Positions 11,811-20,662 of a stretch of DNA of 64,000 bases are shown here, piece by piece (the stretch's first letter is position 1; every line of letters starts with the position of its first letter). The stretch lies in NCBI GenBank assembly GCA_015146655.1, contig VKHL01000077.1, forward strand, positions 62,001-126,000, in the 5' to 3' direction. The notes beneath the pieces were generated by a model, which worked only from the letters and a program-made list of their open reading frames with translations, was not told the DNA's origin and did no database searches. The position numbers and the translations under genes were made by a program. The DNA is from Ochromonas danica (Eukaryota; Sar; Chrysophyceae; Chromulinales; Chromulinaceae).

Positions 11811-11813
11811 CCT
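10437..11813 (-). CDS. SBBP-repeat protein, copy 2 (ancestral start codons lost)
   Basis: The body is nearly identical to copy 1 (same repeats and C-terminus). At the position homologous to copy 1's two ATGs (11808-11813) the codons read Arg-Leu instead of Met-Met, and the signal peptide is altered (QFSLLLHLLLL...). The frame stays open upstream to 11966 but the first codon there is TTG; no in-frame ATG precedes the mature part. It may therefore be untranslated, may use an upstream exon that I cannot see, or may begin inside the protein (for example at the Met in APSSMVV) and lose secretion. The sequence upstream of about 11830 no longer resembles copy 1. Confidence 0.55.
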   Translation of the reverse strand, partial: RLQFSLLLHLLLLTILVPNFILVKSQKLLYAVQFGSKGDDVTQNIAVRRSAPSSMVVTLAGELGGHPRFKKKEKREKGKEKESYQQEVVLPQSDEESIRLLLLSPPIPEASNTSVRMFAMMPAADQFTSRKEFLLDMMMNQSDGSIYLTGSCLSSSSLRPPGDSDIFLAKYNEDGSRLFSRQSGTASFDQGESLAMDSLGHVYVTGVTEGSLDEQVSYGKQDIFLLKYDWMGRKLWTKQYGTAEDDVGKSVAVDPSSQDIFMTGYTHGDLHGEQNQGNSDLFLLKVRSDDGTAMFTKLYGSTGFDNGLDILVDPSYGDVYISGSVLGDLEHGISLLMKYDKNGKEVWFKHFDPEEVNEAMGIAMNSQHCLYFLGYAYKGMVGSSTVARSDIVLQKYDMQGGLIYSASYSSGGEDYGQDLAIDDEDNVYITGSTTGNFMSEKRRKSGGTTDIFYMKISH

Positions 11814-11869
11814 ATTTTCTTGCTGCAGCTGGGCATCGGAATAGAATGCAGAATGCTGCACCAGTCGAC

Positions 11870-12501
11870 AGAGTCCTCTTGGCCCCCGCGCAAATGAAGA
11901 CGTGGCGAGATGTGCGTTTCTCGTTTCCCTCCAAAATGACACGAACTTGCACTTCTGCTTCAACAACGCTATTTCAACAAGGGTTTGACCAAGGCCAGCC
12001 TGACTGTATAAGGGTTATTTTGCAGAAATTCCTCGATAAGGAATTCCTTGCCCTCTCTTCCTGGCACGAACAACCTGTTGATGAGAGGGATTTGGCCCTG
12101 GTCAGCCGTCCCAGCGCAAGATGTATCACAAGACAAGGCCCGAGAACAAGAGAATCTCGCGCACTACGGCAAGCACAAGCTCGCCTCTTCTAATGCCTAA
12201 ACTATGGGTCTTCATGTATTAGCGAGCTACTGTTAGTGTTATTGGTCGGCAAGGTTTTCTTAGGCAGGAAAAGAGAGGGTGGCAGAGATTGGCGGCAGGG
12301 AGTTTTTCTCAACGGCCTCATCCGTAGAAAGGTGGACAAAACTTTAACTTAAAGCATGCACCATTACCTCCGAAATTATGACGCTTGATCTACCCGTAAG
12401 TTTCAACCACGCAATGCAATAAAGCGTTCAAAATAAGCGCGTGTGGGATGTTCCAGTTCAAAGTTCAGTTTCAGCAGCACTCTTCGTTTTTTGCTTTGCC
12501 A
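11870..12501. other. Unique spacer between SBBP copies 2 and 3
   Basis: No gene supported. The first bases share AATGCTGCACCAGTCGACA (11851-11869) with the upstream flank of copy 3 (about 14352-14370); the rest is unique to this site. The plus-strand frame 11846-12193 has no family resemblance and no support. Confidence 0.4.
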
Positions 12502-12545
12502 TCATACTTCGAATTCCTGTCTTTTACTCCACTCTTTGTGCTTGG
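12502..12545 (+). other. Stray copy of a plastid-presequence head fused to SBBP flank
   Basis: ATCATACTTCGAATTCCTGT and the following bases match the start of the lumenal-protein gene at 19103 onwards (signal peptide MLRILVFCWLFSTIGAW), with the ATG changed to ATA and small indels. At about 12545 the match stops, and the SBBP downstream flank begins (AGGGTGTATAGTAAGAAGTTTG, as at about 7851). It is a non-functional fragment that marks a recombination junction. Confidence 0.6.
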
Positions 12546-13007
12546 ATATAGGGTGTATAGTAAGAAGTTTGCAGATCCAGACCGCGTATTATCGTCTCTT
12601 CCCGAGATTGTAACAAGCAAGAATTAATTAAATTAGAGGGAACGCGTACGGAGAAAGATTTTTTCCAACATAGATACTAACTCCTAACACTTACTTACTT
12701 ACTCCTTAGTACATTAATGTCAAGAACTAAATGCAGATCTAGCAAGTTATGATTTAGATTTCATATGGAAAGAGAAAGTCTTTGTTCTTATTCAGTATGA
12801 ATCACATGGTTGGCTCCTTCTCCTTCACCACAGACAAAGCAATAATTCAGCATCATCTTGATAAATCAAGAACAACACCACAAAATTATAGAAAACTTCT
12901 CCTCTTGTTCATAAAACATACATTAACGTTATAACAGTAGAAAATGAATGACGAAGATAAAAGGTAGCACCCTTCCCTCTCTCTTTTTCAATGTGTTTAG
13001 ATATTCA

Positions 13008-14330
13008 TTAATGACTAATTTTCATATAGAATATATCCGTCGTTCCACCACTCTTTCTTCTTTTCTCAGACATAAAATTACCTGTCGTAGACCCAGTTAT
13101 ATAGACGTTATCCTCATCATCAATTGCCAAATCTTGACCATAATCTTCTCCTCCACTACTATATGAAGCGGAATAAATCAATCCACCCTGCATATCATAC
13201 TTTTGTAACACAATATCACTGCGAGCAACTGTGGAGGATCCAACCATTCCTTTATAGGCATAGCCCAGAAAATAAAGGCAATGCTGACTATTCATTGCAA
13301 TCCCCATGGCTTCGTTCACTTCTTCCGGATCAAAATGTTTAAACCAGACTTCCTTACCATTCTTATCATACTTCATTAATAATGAAATGCCATGCTCCAA
13401 GTCTCCCAACACTGATCCAGAGATATAGACATCACCATAGGAAGGATCGACCAAAATATCCAAGCCATTGTCGAAACCCGTCGATCCATATAACTTCGTG
13501 AACATCGCTGTGCCATCATCACTCCTCACTTTCAATAAGAACAAGTCGCTATTGCCTTGATTCTGTTCTCCATGAAGATCACCATGGGTATACCCTGTCA
13601 TGAAGATGTCTTGACTCGAAGGATCCACCGCCACACTCTTACCCACATCATCCTCCGCAGTACCATACTGCTTCGTCCAGAGCTTCCTACCCATCCAGTC
13701 ATATTTCAGGAGGAAGATGTCTTGTTTGCCATATGAGACCTGCTCATCCAAACTGCCTTCCGTCGTCACATAGACATGACCCAGAGAGTCCATGACTCGC
13801 AGTGCCACTCGCAGAGTCCATGACTTGATCAAAACTCGCAGTGCCACTCTGTCTGCTGAATAACCTTGACCCATCTTCATTATACTTCACCAAAAAATGT
13901 CTGAGTCTCCAGATGGTCTCAGTCAGGAGAAGGAGAGACAAGAGCCAGTCAAGTAGATCGAACCGTCTGACTGGTTCATTATCATGTCCAAGAGATTTTC
14001 TTTCTCAAGAGCGAAGCGATCCACCGCCGACATCATTGCGAACATTCTCAAACTGGTATTAGAAGCCTCGGGGATGGGAGGTGACAGGAGTAGGAGTTTT
14101 CCTTCTTCTTGAAGCGAAGATGACCACCCAGTTCACCCGCCAAGGTCACCACCACAGAGGAGGGGGGAGATCTTCTGACAGCTATGGCTTGGGCAACATC
14201 ATCACCTTTACTGCCAAATTGCATAGTGTACAAGAGCTTTTGTGACTTCACGAATATCACGTTATGCAGGAGAAGGGGAAGAATCAAGAGAGGGAGGAGG
14301 AGCGAGAACTGCATCATATCTTCTTGCTGG
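13008..14330 (-). pseudogene. SBBP-repeat protein, copy 3 (broken mosaic)
   Basis: The homologue of copies 1, 2 and 4, but disrupted. The C-terminal half (13008-13765) encodes the same protein as copies 1/2 and is almost base-identical. At about 13766-13850 there is an 8-base loss and a small scramble in which ACTCGCAGTGCCACT and GAGTCCATGACT blocks are repeated. At about 14095, roughly 100 bp of the Lys/Glu linker is missing, which shifts frame. The N-terminal half resembles copy 4: both have GAGATTTTCTTTCTCAA and GCGAAGCGATCCACCGCC where copies 1/2 read differently. The signal peptide with Met-Met survives (14317 region). No single open frame spans it. It is a gene-conversion mosaic that has lost function. 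Confidence 0.85.
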
Positions 14331-15029
14331 GCATCGGAATGACGGCGGGAAAAATGCTGCACCAGTCGACACCAACATTGGTTGACACGGAGATAGATCA
14401 AACTTCTTGCCACGCCACTACCAAGAGTTCTCCTTTCGTTAGTAATTGCTCGTCCAGCAAAGGAAAGTAATCTCTTCGATGAAGCAGAAGTTGCAGGAAT
14501 CCACAATACTTTACGAGCAATCATACTCGGACACGGGTATAGACAAGCTTCGGAATAGACGCTTTTTTGATTTAGTCACAGCAGGAGGAGGAGGGTTAGG
14601 AGAAAGAGGAGTAGGAGTGCTGGTAGTAGTAGCTGGTGGCACAAGCTGCTTGATGGCAGCTACCATAGCCCTTAGTTTCTGAACAATGCTGCCTGCCCTT
14701 CACCTCATCCACCATCATGTGGCCTTTGTAGTACGGGTCCAACACATAAGCCAGCCAAATGTTGTCAGGCAAATGCAAAATCCCATTCATAGTGAATAAG
14801 CTCTTTAATATTAGATCATAGTCAGCGGGATGGTGACTTCTCAAGTGCTTCACCAGCCCTGACGTGTTTCCATCTGTTCGTGGGACCTGAAAGCTCACCT
14901 TCTTGCGTTCTTCGTTGCTGCAATTGGTGAAATACCGGCTCCAGACTGACATTTTTTAATTAGGTATCTTTATTTGGATACAAAGTCAAGCTCTTCGCGA
15001 CTAAAGACTTCATGACCAATGATGATGTA

Positions 15030-15589
15030 CACTGTCGGACAAAAAAACGTTTTTTTGCAGTATTCTCGCGATGCGTTTGCTTTTATGGATAGATTGCTTT
15101 TATGCAAAACGAAGTACATGGATAGCTTCGTAATTTAATTCTCTACAAGAAGGCATATTTAGGTTTGCATAAGCACAAGTTAGGGATTTATTGACAATTT
15201 AATTTAATTAAGCAAATTTTAGAGACTTTAGTACCTGATAGCATAACCCCTATTCCTGCACATAACGTCCATTACTGCACCCCAACAGCATTTCCCGCAA
15301 ATCTTTCACATTGATAGTCAGTAAACATAGTGCAGCTTACCTTGGTCGTGAAAGAACATCCCAAAGGCAAAAGCAAAAATAGATATCTGCATGAAGGCAG
15401 AAACAAGCAAAAACAAGCCAACGGTCAATATTTTTCTACTTACAATAAAAAAAGAAATATAAATGACCTAGCAAAGGTATGGTTATCGTCGGAATTATGT
15501 TGACAAGACGAATTCAAATCTGAGATCATTTGGTCAAGAAACGGTCTGAAACTGCAAAAAACGCACCGCGACGTTTTTTTTGTCCGATC
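15030..15589. mobile_element. Small inverted-repeat element (MITE-like), about 560 bp
   Basis: The left end CACTGTCGGACAAAAAAACG (15030-15049) is mirrored by CGTTTTTTTTGTCCGATC (15572-15589) on the other end. The similarity continues inward: both arms contain a GCGTTTTTTTGCAGT-like tract, in slightly different spacing. A TA dinucleotide flanks each side (15028-15029 and 15590-15591), as expected for Tc1/mariner-type insertion. The interior is AT-rich and has no open frame. It sits inside hAT remnant 1, between the coding part and the CGATAC cluster, so it is the younger insertion. Confidence 0.5.
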
Positions 15590-15600
15590 TATCTATCTTT

Positions 15601-15677
15601 CGGTATCGTATCGAAGCCGATCGATACCAATATCGGTATCGTATCGGGTCAAAAACGATACGATACGACACCGATAC
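15601..15677. repeat. CGATAC/GTATCG motif cluster (putative hAT subterminal repeats)
   Basis: CGGTATCGTATCG and its complement CGATACGATACG occur repeatedly in both orientations in under 80 bp. A related cluster lies at 18966-19045 beside the second hAT remnant. hAT transposases are known to bind short repeated subterminal motifs, so these are candidate transposase-binding arrays. Confidence 0.5.
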
Positions 15678-16145
15678 CTTCAAGTGAAGCAAACGCGTTT
15701 CTCTCTCGAAATCCGAAATTTCCGTGACACATCCGTGTCTAACCCTAAACCTGAGTGGAGACAGCACAGGCGGCCGACCGACCCTGCCGCGTATTTGTTT
15801 TCCATTTCTAACCTTAGAGGCTTATTCAAACACTGCTTTTCTTCGTTGGCCATACTGCCGTCCCTATGGACTTCCCGACTGCTACCCCAGGCTCTGTTCC
15901 TCAGCAGTTCCACAGTTTCTGCTTCAAAGTTAGACTTCGTCGGTCTATAGAAACAAAAAAAGGTTGTCTACTTGTAGGGGTGCAAAATTCGTCATATGGA
16001 TCACTTGGGATAGAGTAAATTGGAAGAGGAAAGATGCTGTGGTGGACGTGGTGGACGTTTTTGCGCGGGAGTGGACATGGAACCAGAAACCAGTTTGTTG
16101 CCAAGCAATGGAAACCACCAGAGCAGTAGTTTCGTGTGCTGCTTT

Positions 16146-16199
16146 GCTCACGCTAAGAATTGCTTTCTTTCGCTGGTTATTCTCCACTCTTGGTGCCCA
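16146..16199 (+). other. Second stray copy of the plastid-presequence head
   Basis: The stretch encoding LRIAFFRWLFSTLGAQ matches the signal peptide of the lumenal protein at 19106 (LRILVFCWLFSTIGAW). It breaks off at about 16199, where SBBP downstream flank begins (AGACTATTCCCAAC, as at about 7972). The junction differs from the one at 12545, so the two fragments were either formed separately or trimmed differently. No full gene follows. Confidence 0.6.
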
Positions 16200-16482
16200 A
16201 GACTATTCCCAACAAAATATATTAATGTCCAGAGATATACGAAGATGTGTTAGGTTACGACTGGAATGGTTCCAACACAGTACGAATCACATGCCTCAAC
16301 ATTGACAAAGTAAATATTGATGAATCAAGACCATCAATCTACATAGCTTATCAGATATTGCAAACTACCTCTATATCTCTCACTTGTCCTTAAACCATTA
16401 ACGATATAGCGATATAAAATGAATAACAAAGATGAAAGCTAGCAACCTATGTTCCATCTTTTCCAATATGTTAAGAAGATCT

Positions 16483-17853
16483 TCAATCGCAAATTTTCAT
16501 ATAAAAGATATCTGTCCCAACATTGTATCTTCTTTTCTCCGACAAAAAATTACCTGTCGTTGACCCAGTTATATAGACGTTATCCTCATCATCAATCGTC
16601 AAATCTTGACCATAATCTTCTCCTCCACTACTATATGAAGCGGAATAAATCAATCCACCCTGCATATCATACTTTTGCAACACAATATCACCACGAGCAA
16701 CTGTGGAGGATCCAACCTTTCCTTTATAGGCATAGCCCAGAAAATAAAGGCGATGCTGACTATTCATTGCAATCCCCATGGCATCATTCACTTCTTCTGG
16801 ATCAAAATGCTTAAACCAGACTTCCTTACCATTCTTATCATACTTCATTAATAATGCCATTGACTGTTCTGAATTTCCCAAAACTGTTCCAGAGATATAG
16901 ACATCACCATAGGAAGGATCGACCAAAATATCCAAGCCATTGTCAAAACCCGTCGATCCATATAACTTCGTGAACATCGCTGTGCCATCATCACTCCTCA
17001 CTTTCAATAAGAACAAGTCGCTATTGCCTTGATTCTGTTCTCCATGAAGATCACCATGGGTATACCCTGTCATGAAGATGTCTTGACTCGAAGGATCCAC
17101 CGCCACACTCTTACCCACATCATCCTCCGCAGTACCATACTGCTTCGTCCAGAGCTTCCTACCCATCCAGTCATATTTCAGGAGGAAGATGTCTTGTTTG
17201 CCATATGAGACCTGCTCATCCAAACTGCCTTCCGTCACACCCGTCACATAGACATGACCCAGAGAGTCCATGGCCAGAGACTCGCCTTGATCAAAACTCG
17301 CAGTGCCACTCTGTCTGCTGAACAACCTCGAACCATCTTCATTATACTTCACCAAAAATATGTCTGAGTCTCCAGGTGGTCTCAGTGACGAGGAGGAGAG
17401 ACAAGAGCCAGTCAAGTAAATTGAACCGTCTGACTGGTTCATTATCATGTCCAAGAGATTTTCTTTCTCAAAAGCGAAGCGATCCACCGCCGGCATCATT
17501 GTGAACATTCTCACACTGGTGTTAGAAGCCTCGGGGATGGGAGGTGACAGGAGGAGGAGACGGATGCTTTCCTCGTCGGATTGAGGCAGCACAACTTCCT
17601 GCTGGTAGGATTCTTTTTCTTTTCCTTGCTCTCTCTTTTCCTTCTTCTTGAAGCGAGGATGACCACCCAGTTCACCTGCCAAGGTCACCACCATTGAGGA
17701 GGGGGCAGATCTTCTGACAGCTATGTTTTGAGTGACATCATCACCTTTACTGCCAAACTGTACTGTGTACAAGAGCTTTTGTGACTTCACGAATATCACG
17801 TTAGGCAGGAGAAGGGGAAGAATCAAGAGAGGGAGGAGGAGCGAGAACTGCAT
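16483..17853 (-). CDS. SBBP-repeat secreted beta-propeller protein, copy 4
   Basis: Single exon; 456 residues from the tandem ATGs at 17853/17850, which correspond to copy 1's start and are followed by a signal peptide (QFSLLLPLLILPLLLPN). An ATG at 18003 is in frame but would bury the signal peptide, so the inner start is preferred. Repeats and linker match copy 1. Differences cluster: the segment after DVYISGT reads VLGNSEQSMALLMKYD rather than VLGDLEHGISLLMKYD, and the C-terminus is RRYNVGTDIFYMKICD. Between these, about 380 bp is almost identical to copies 1-3, which suggests patchy gene conversion. The gene appears intact. Confidence 0.8.
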   Translation of the reverse strand: MQFSLLLPLLILPLLLPNVIFVKSQKLLYTVQFGSKGDDVTQNIAVRRSAPSSMVVTLAGELGGHPRFKKKEKREQGKEKESYQQEVVLPQSDEESIRLLLLSPPIPEASNTSVRMFTMMPAVDRFAFEKENLLDMIMNQSDGSIYLTGSCLSSSSLRPPGDSDIFLVKYNEDGSRLFSRQSGTASFDQGESLAMDSLGHVYVTGVTEGSLDEQVSYGKQDIFLLKYDWMGRKLWTKQYGTAEDDVGKSVAVDPSSQDIFMTGYTHGDLHGEQNQGNSDLFLLKVRSDDGTAMFTKLYGSTGFDNGLDILVDPSYGDVYISGTVLGNSEQSMALLMKYDKNGKEVWFKHFDPEEVNDAMGIAMNSQHRLYFLGYAYKGKVGSSTVARGDIVLQKYDMQGGLIYSASYSSGGEDYGQDLTIDDEDNVYITGSTTGNFLSEKRRYNVGTDIFYMKICD

Positions 17854-18059
17854 CATATCTTTTTGGTCATATATGTGGATATTAAAGTGCGCAATATTTG
17901 ACGAAACCGAAAAGGTTTGGCGCACGCGTTTCTCACTCGGATAAACTAGTTGCTGACCATGCCAAGCGATTGGCAGCCCCCTAAAGCAATCAATGTGGTC
18001 CATAATCTATAATCCATAACCTGTCTAGTCTATAATCTATCGTCTAATCACAATAATTT

Positions 18060-19045
18060 CAGTCTGGAGCGCTGATGGCTGATTGCAATAATGAAGAATG
18101 CAAGAAACTCAACTTGAAGATCCCACGAAAAGATGGAAACACTACAGGGCTCTCGAAGCACAGGAGAACTCGCCACATCGAAGACTTTGAGCTGATATTA
18201 AAAGAAAGAGCTGCGAAGGAAGAGAAGAAGGTCAAAGAACAGATGGCCAGCAGCAGTATCCTTAGATCTGTTATGGATACTGCCAGTGATTCAAGATAAA
18301 ATAATCACCGTCACAGTGGAACAACATAATACCTTGATGCAACTGCGGAAAACTGTAAAGAGGTTTCATGATGCTCAGATGTTCCTTGAATCAGAGAAAT
18401 GTGTCACAATTTCTCCTGTTCCCTTCGTTCTTGCTCATCTTCAGAAGACTTTGCAAGATGCCTCCACTCCGAGTACACCTATTCCTGCTGTGACTAAATC
18501 CAAAACGGGTCCGGAGTTGTTTGACGACATGTTTGAATCTCTGCAGGTCGCGGACTCTGCTGTAGCTGAAGTTATAGATGAATTGTTCCGCTACTTGGCT
18601 ATTCCCAAGCTGCCTGCTACGCCGTTGCATGAGCAGGAGCCATGATCGTGGTGGGCAGAGAATGCTTTCAAATACCCGTGTCTGAGTATGATTACTCGTA
18701 AAGTGTTGTGCATTCCTGCAACTTCTGCTTCATCGGAGAGATTATTTTCCTGGAGCACTCTTGGTAGTGGCATGGCAAGAAGTTAGATCTATCTCCGTGC
18801 TAATTAGGTGTCAACCAATGCTGCGTTCCAGGATTTTGAAAAGACCTCATGTGGAAGAAAACGAGTCTACTATTGTTGAGATTAATTAATGCTTGGGTCT
18901 ACCTGTTAAAGCTTGAAATCTTGGTAATTACATTTGACTTTGTAGACGTTAACTTAAGAAGTCAAGTATCGGGTATCGTATCGAATATCGGCTTTTTTCG
19001 GCCAAAGTATCGACCGACCCCAAAAAGCCGACCGACACGGTTACT
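18060..19045 (+). mobile_element. hAT DNA transposon remnant 2
   Basis: Plus strand, same family as remnant 1 but a different copy. A BED-like N-terminus (CNNEECKKLNLKIPRKDG, then GLSKHRRTRHIEDFELIL) is followed after a frame change by a hAT middle region (KRFHDAQMFLESEKCVTISP, then VPFVLAHLQKTLQ). Near 18645-18800 comes the dimerisation block (WWAENAFKYP, KVLCIPATSASSERLFSW), which is closed by an in-frame stop. The RNase H core is shortened. A CGATAC/GTATCG cluster (18966-19045) lies at the 3' side. It is non-functional. The two remnants share the CAACCAATG tract after the last coding block. Confidence 0.75.
18949..18958 (+). promoter_or_regulatory. TTAACTTAAG motif, 148 bp upstream of an ATG
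   Basis: One of five exact copies of this 10-mer that I found in the window, all in spacers. Here it precedes the lumenal-protein gene, although it lies within the hAT remnant 3' side. Function is inferred from position only. Confidence 0.3.
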
Positions 19046-19105
19046 GTACTAATAAAGTCTAGTCTAAGCCTGCCTGTCGTTTGTAGCTTTTCTCAGTTTT
19101 CCATC

Positions 19106-19807
19106 ATGCTTCGAATTCTTGTCTTTTGCTGGTTATTCTCCACTATTGGTGCTTGGAATATTGAATCCAAGAAAATTCAATCATTTGCAAGAGGTTTTAA
19201 ATTGCCTAAAATTGCATCATCCGCTGTGCTTTCTTGGTCTCTTTTGACAGGCAGCACTGTTGCACATGCCGGCTGGTTTGACTCCGCTGAGCAGTCTCAA
19301 GTAAATGAGATATCTGAATTTCAGAAACCCATTTCTACTTTATCTGATCAATTGCATCCCTCCCTGCAACCCAATCCTATTGGTCTCTATACGAAGGTGC
19401 AATTGCTGCGCGGAGGGAAAGAGGACAGTACTGTCGTCTATAACTATCTTGTGCACTATATCCAACCTTTGCAAGAACTCATGACAAAGGCATCGAGTGG
19501 AATTCATTTGAAAGATGCCGAGGCTCAGAAGCAGTTGGAGACACTGCCACTCTTGATGAAAGGGCACATTCTGGAGCTGCAGCAGGCCATTCAAAGCGAA
19601 AAGGCGGAGGAGCAAACACGTGAAGTTGAAGAAATCCAAGAGACTTTGGGGGACTTTTTGAAAGTAGTAAGTAGTGAGTATCAAGTGACTCCTTATATTC
19701 CCAATCGCCAGCTGTCTGACAAAGAGCTCTTCGGACCTTTGAGTTGTGAGTTCTGGGGAATGAAGCGCGCGGAAGGCAGCAACACTTGTATTGAATTGAA
19801 TAATTAA
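19106..19807 (+). CDS. Plastid-imported thylakoid-lumen protein (PSII extrinsic-like)
   Basis: Single exon, 233 residues. A three-part presequence is visible: an ER signal peptide (MLRILVFCWLFSTIGA) with Trp at +1, as allowed in red-derived complex plastids; a basic transit region (ESKKIQSFARGFKLPK); and a hydrophobic lumen-targeting segment ending in an AxA site (LLTGSTVAHA|GWF), without a twin arginine. The mature part of about 185 residues looks mostly helical, with two Cys near the end. The size and helix-bundle look recall the PsbQ/Psb31 type of lumenal extrinsic proteins of photosystem II, but I cannot assign a family firmly. It lies immediately downstream of hAT remnant 2. Fragments of its first exon portion occur at 12502 and 16146. 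Confidence 0.75.
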   Translation: MLRILVFCWLFSTIGAWNIESKKIQSFARGFKLPKIASSAVLSWSLLTGSTVAHAGWFDSAEQSQVNEISEFQKPISTLSDQLHPSLQPNPIGLYTKVQLLRGGKEDSTVVYNYLVHYIQPLQELMTKASSGIHLKDAEAQKQLETLPLLMKGHILELQQAIQSEKAEEQTREVEEIQETLGDFLKVVSSEYQVTPYIPNRQLSDKELFGPLSCEFWGMKRAEGSNTCIELNN

Positions 19808-19923
19808 TGGAATTTTACACTATGTATGAGAGAATAATTGCTGCATGAATCACATTTACCATTTATTCATTAAATCCAGCATCAAGCAAGTAACACAAGA
19901 ATGAATCCCCAGATTGTTCCCGT

Positions 19924-20662
19924 TTAGCATGTAGTAGTTCCCTTTCCTCGAGTACGAAGAGGATTTGTTAGTAGTTTTGTTTTCGCTTCCGAGATTTTTT
20001 CTAACTTGCTCATTCTTTCATAGTAGTCTTTAATATGAGGATAGCTGTTGAGTTCGATGCCAGTCGCTTCGCAAGTATCCAATGCAGAAAGTAAGTAAAA
20101 GTCTGCGATGGTCAGCTTGTCTCCAGGTACTACATAGGGGCGATAGTCACTCATTTTGTCATCCAAATGCGACAGTGTTTCTCCGATCACAACACGATAA
20201 TGAGCTTTGATTTCTTCCGCAAGAAGAGGTGCTCCCAGCTGAGTCAAAGGGAGCATAAGAGATCGTGAAACATGTTCGATAAGCTCCAGCATTAGATAGC
20301 GTCGTTTGGATTTAGCTTCTGGTATGATGGTAGTTGGAGCCTAGTAATAAGTAAGAAGTTGCACTGTAAGAAGAGACTATATTGATCGCATGTCCAAAGT
20401 ATTCATTCACACCTACCCTATCAGCGATGTATTCTAAAATGACAGGTTCTTCGGTCAACACAGTTCCATCAGTTAAAACTATGCTAGGTAATGTAGCATG
20501 TTTGACAATTTGAGCATAATCAACACCATGATGAGTCTTCTTCTCGAGGACATCCACAGTCTCACAGGGCATATCCAATCCACCCACATAGGCTGCAATA
20601 AAGGCAGCTGCACCAAAATTTGCAACAGGAGAATAATAGAGCTTGTCGTTGACGGCACCCAT
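19924..20662 (-). CDS. Glutathione S-transferase (2 exons)
   Basis: Exons 20662-20417 and 20340-19924 on the minus strand; a 76-bp GT-AG intron between codons joins DR|APTTIIP, giving 220 residues. The N-terminal thioredoxin fold contains the conserved LPSIVLTDGTVLTEEPVILEYIADR region: the cis-Pro, then the Glu/Thr-Glu-Glu-Pro glutathione-contact loop. The helical C-terminal domain carries the typical LTIADFYLLSAL motif (the conserved Asp of the N-capping box). It conjugates glutathione to electrophiles or acts in redox defence, probably in the cytosol since no targeting sequence is seen. The Ser in YYSPVANFG is the candidate catalytic residue. It converges on the lumenal-protein gene (117 bp between stops). 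Confidence 0.88.

Larger units (their letters stand above)
14371..15690 (-). mobile_element. hAT DNA transposon remnant 1 (internally deleted)
   Basis: Minus strand. From 14952 a BED-type zinc-finger N-terminus (SVWSRYFTNCSNEERKKV, then DGNTSGLVKHLRSHHP) runs directly into a short middle piece (LPDNIWLAYVLDPYYKGHMM). Separately, at about 14524-14380, lies the hAT C-terminal dimerisation block (IPATSASSKRLLSFAGR). Most of the catalytic RNase H-like region is missing, so it is non-autonomous. The 3' boundary coincides with the GCTGCACCAGTCGAC block shared with SBBP copy 2. Beyond the 5' coding end lie an inserted small element (15030-15589) and a cluster of CGATAC motifs (15601-15677) that may be the subterminal repeats. 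Exact ends and 8-bp target duplications were not identified. Confidence 0.7.

Noticed and set aside
8413-13342. Identical 72-codon plus-strand frames opposite each SBBP copy
   Set aside because: They are antisense shadows of the conserved SBBP coding sequence and recur only because the gene is duplicated.
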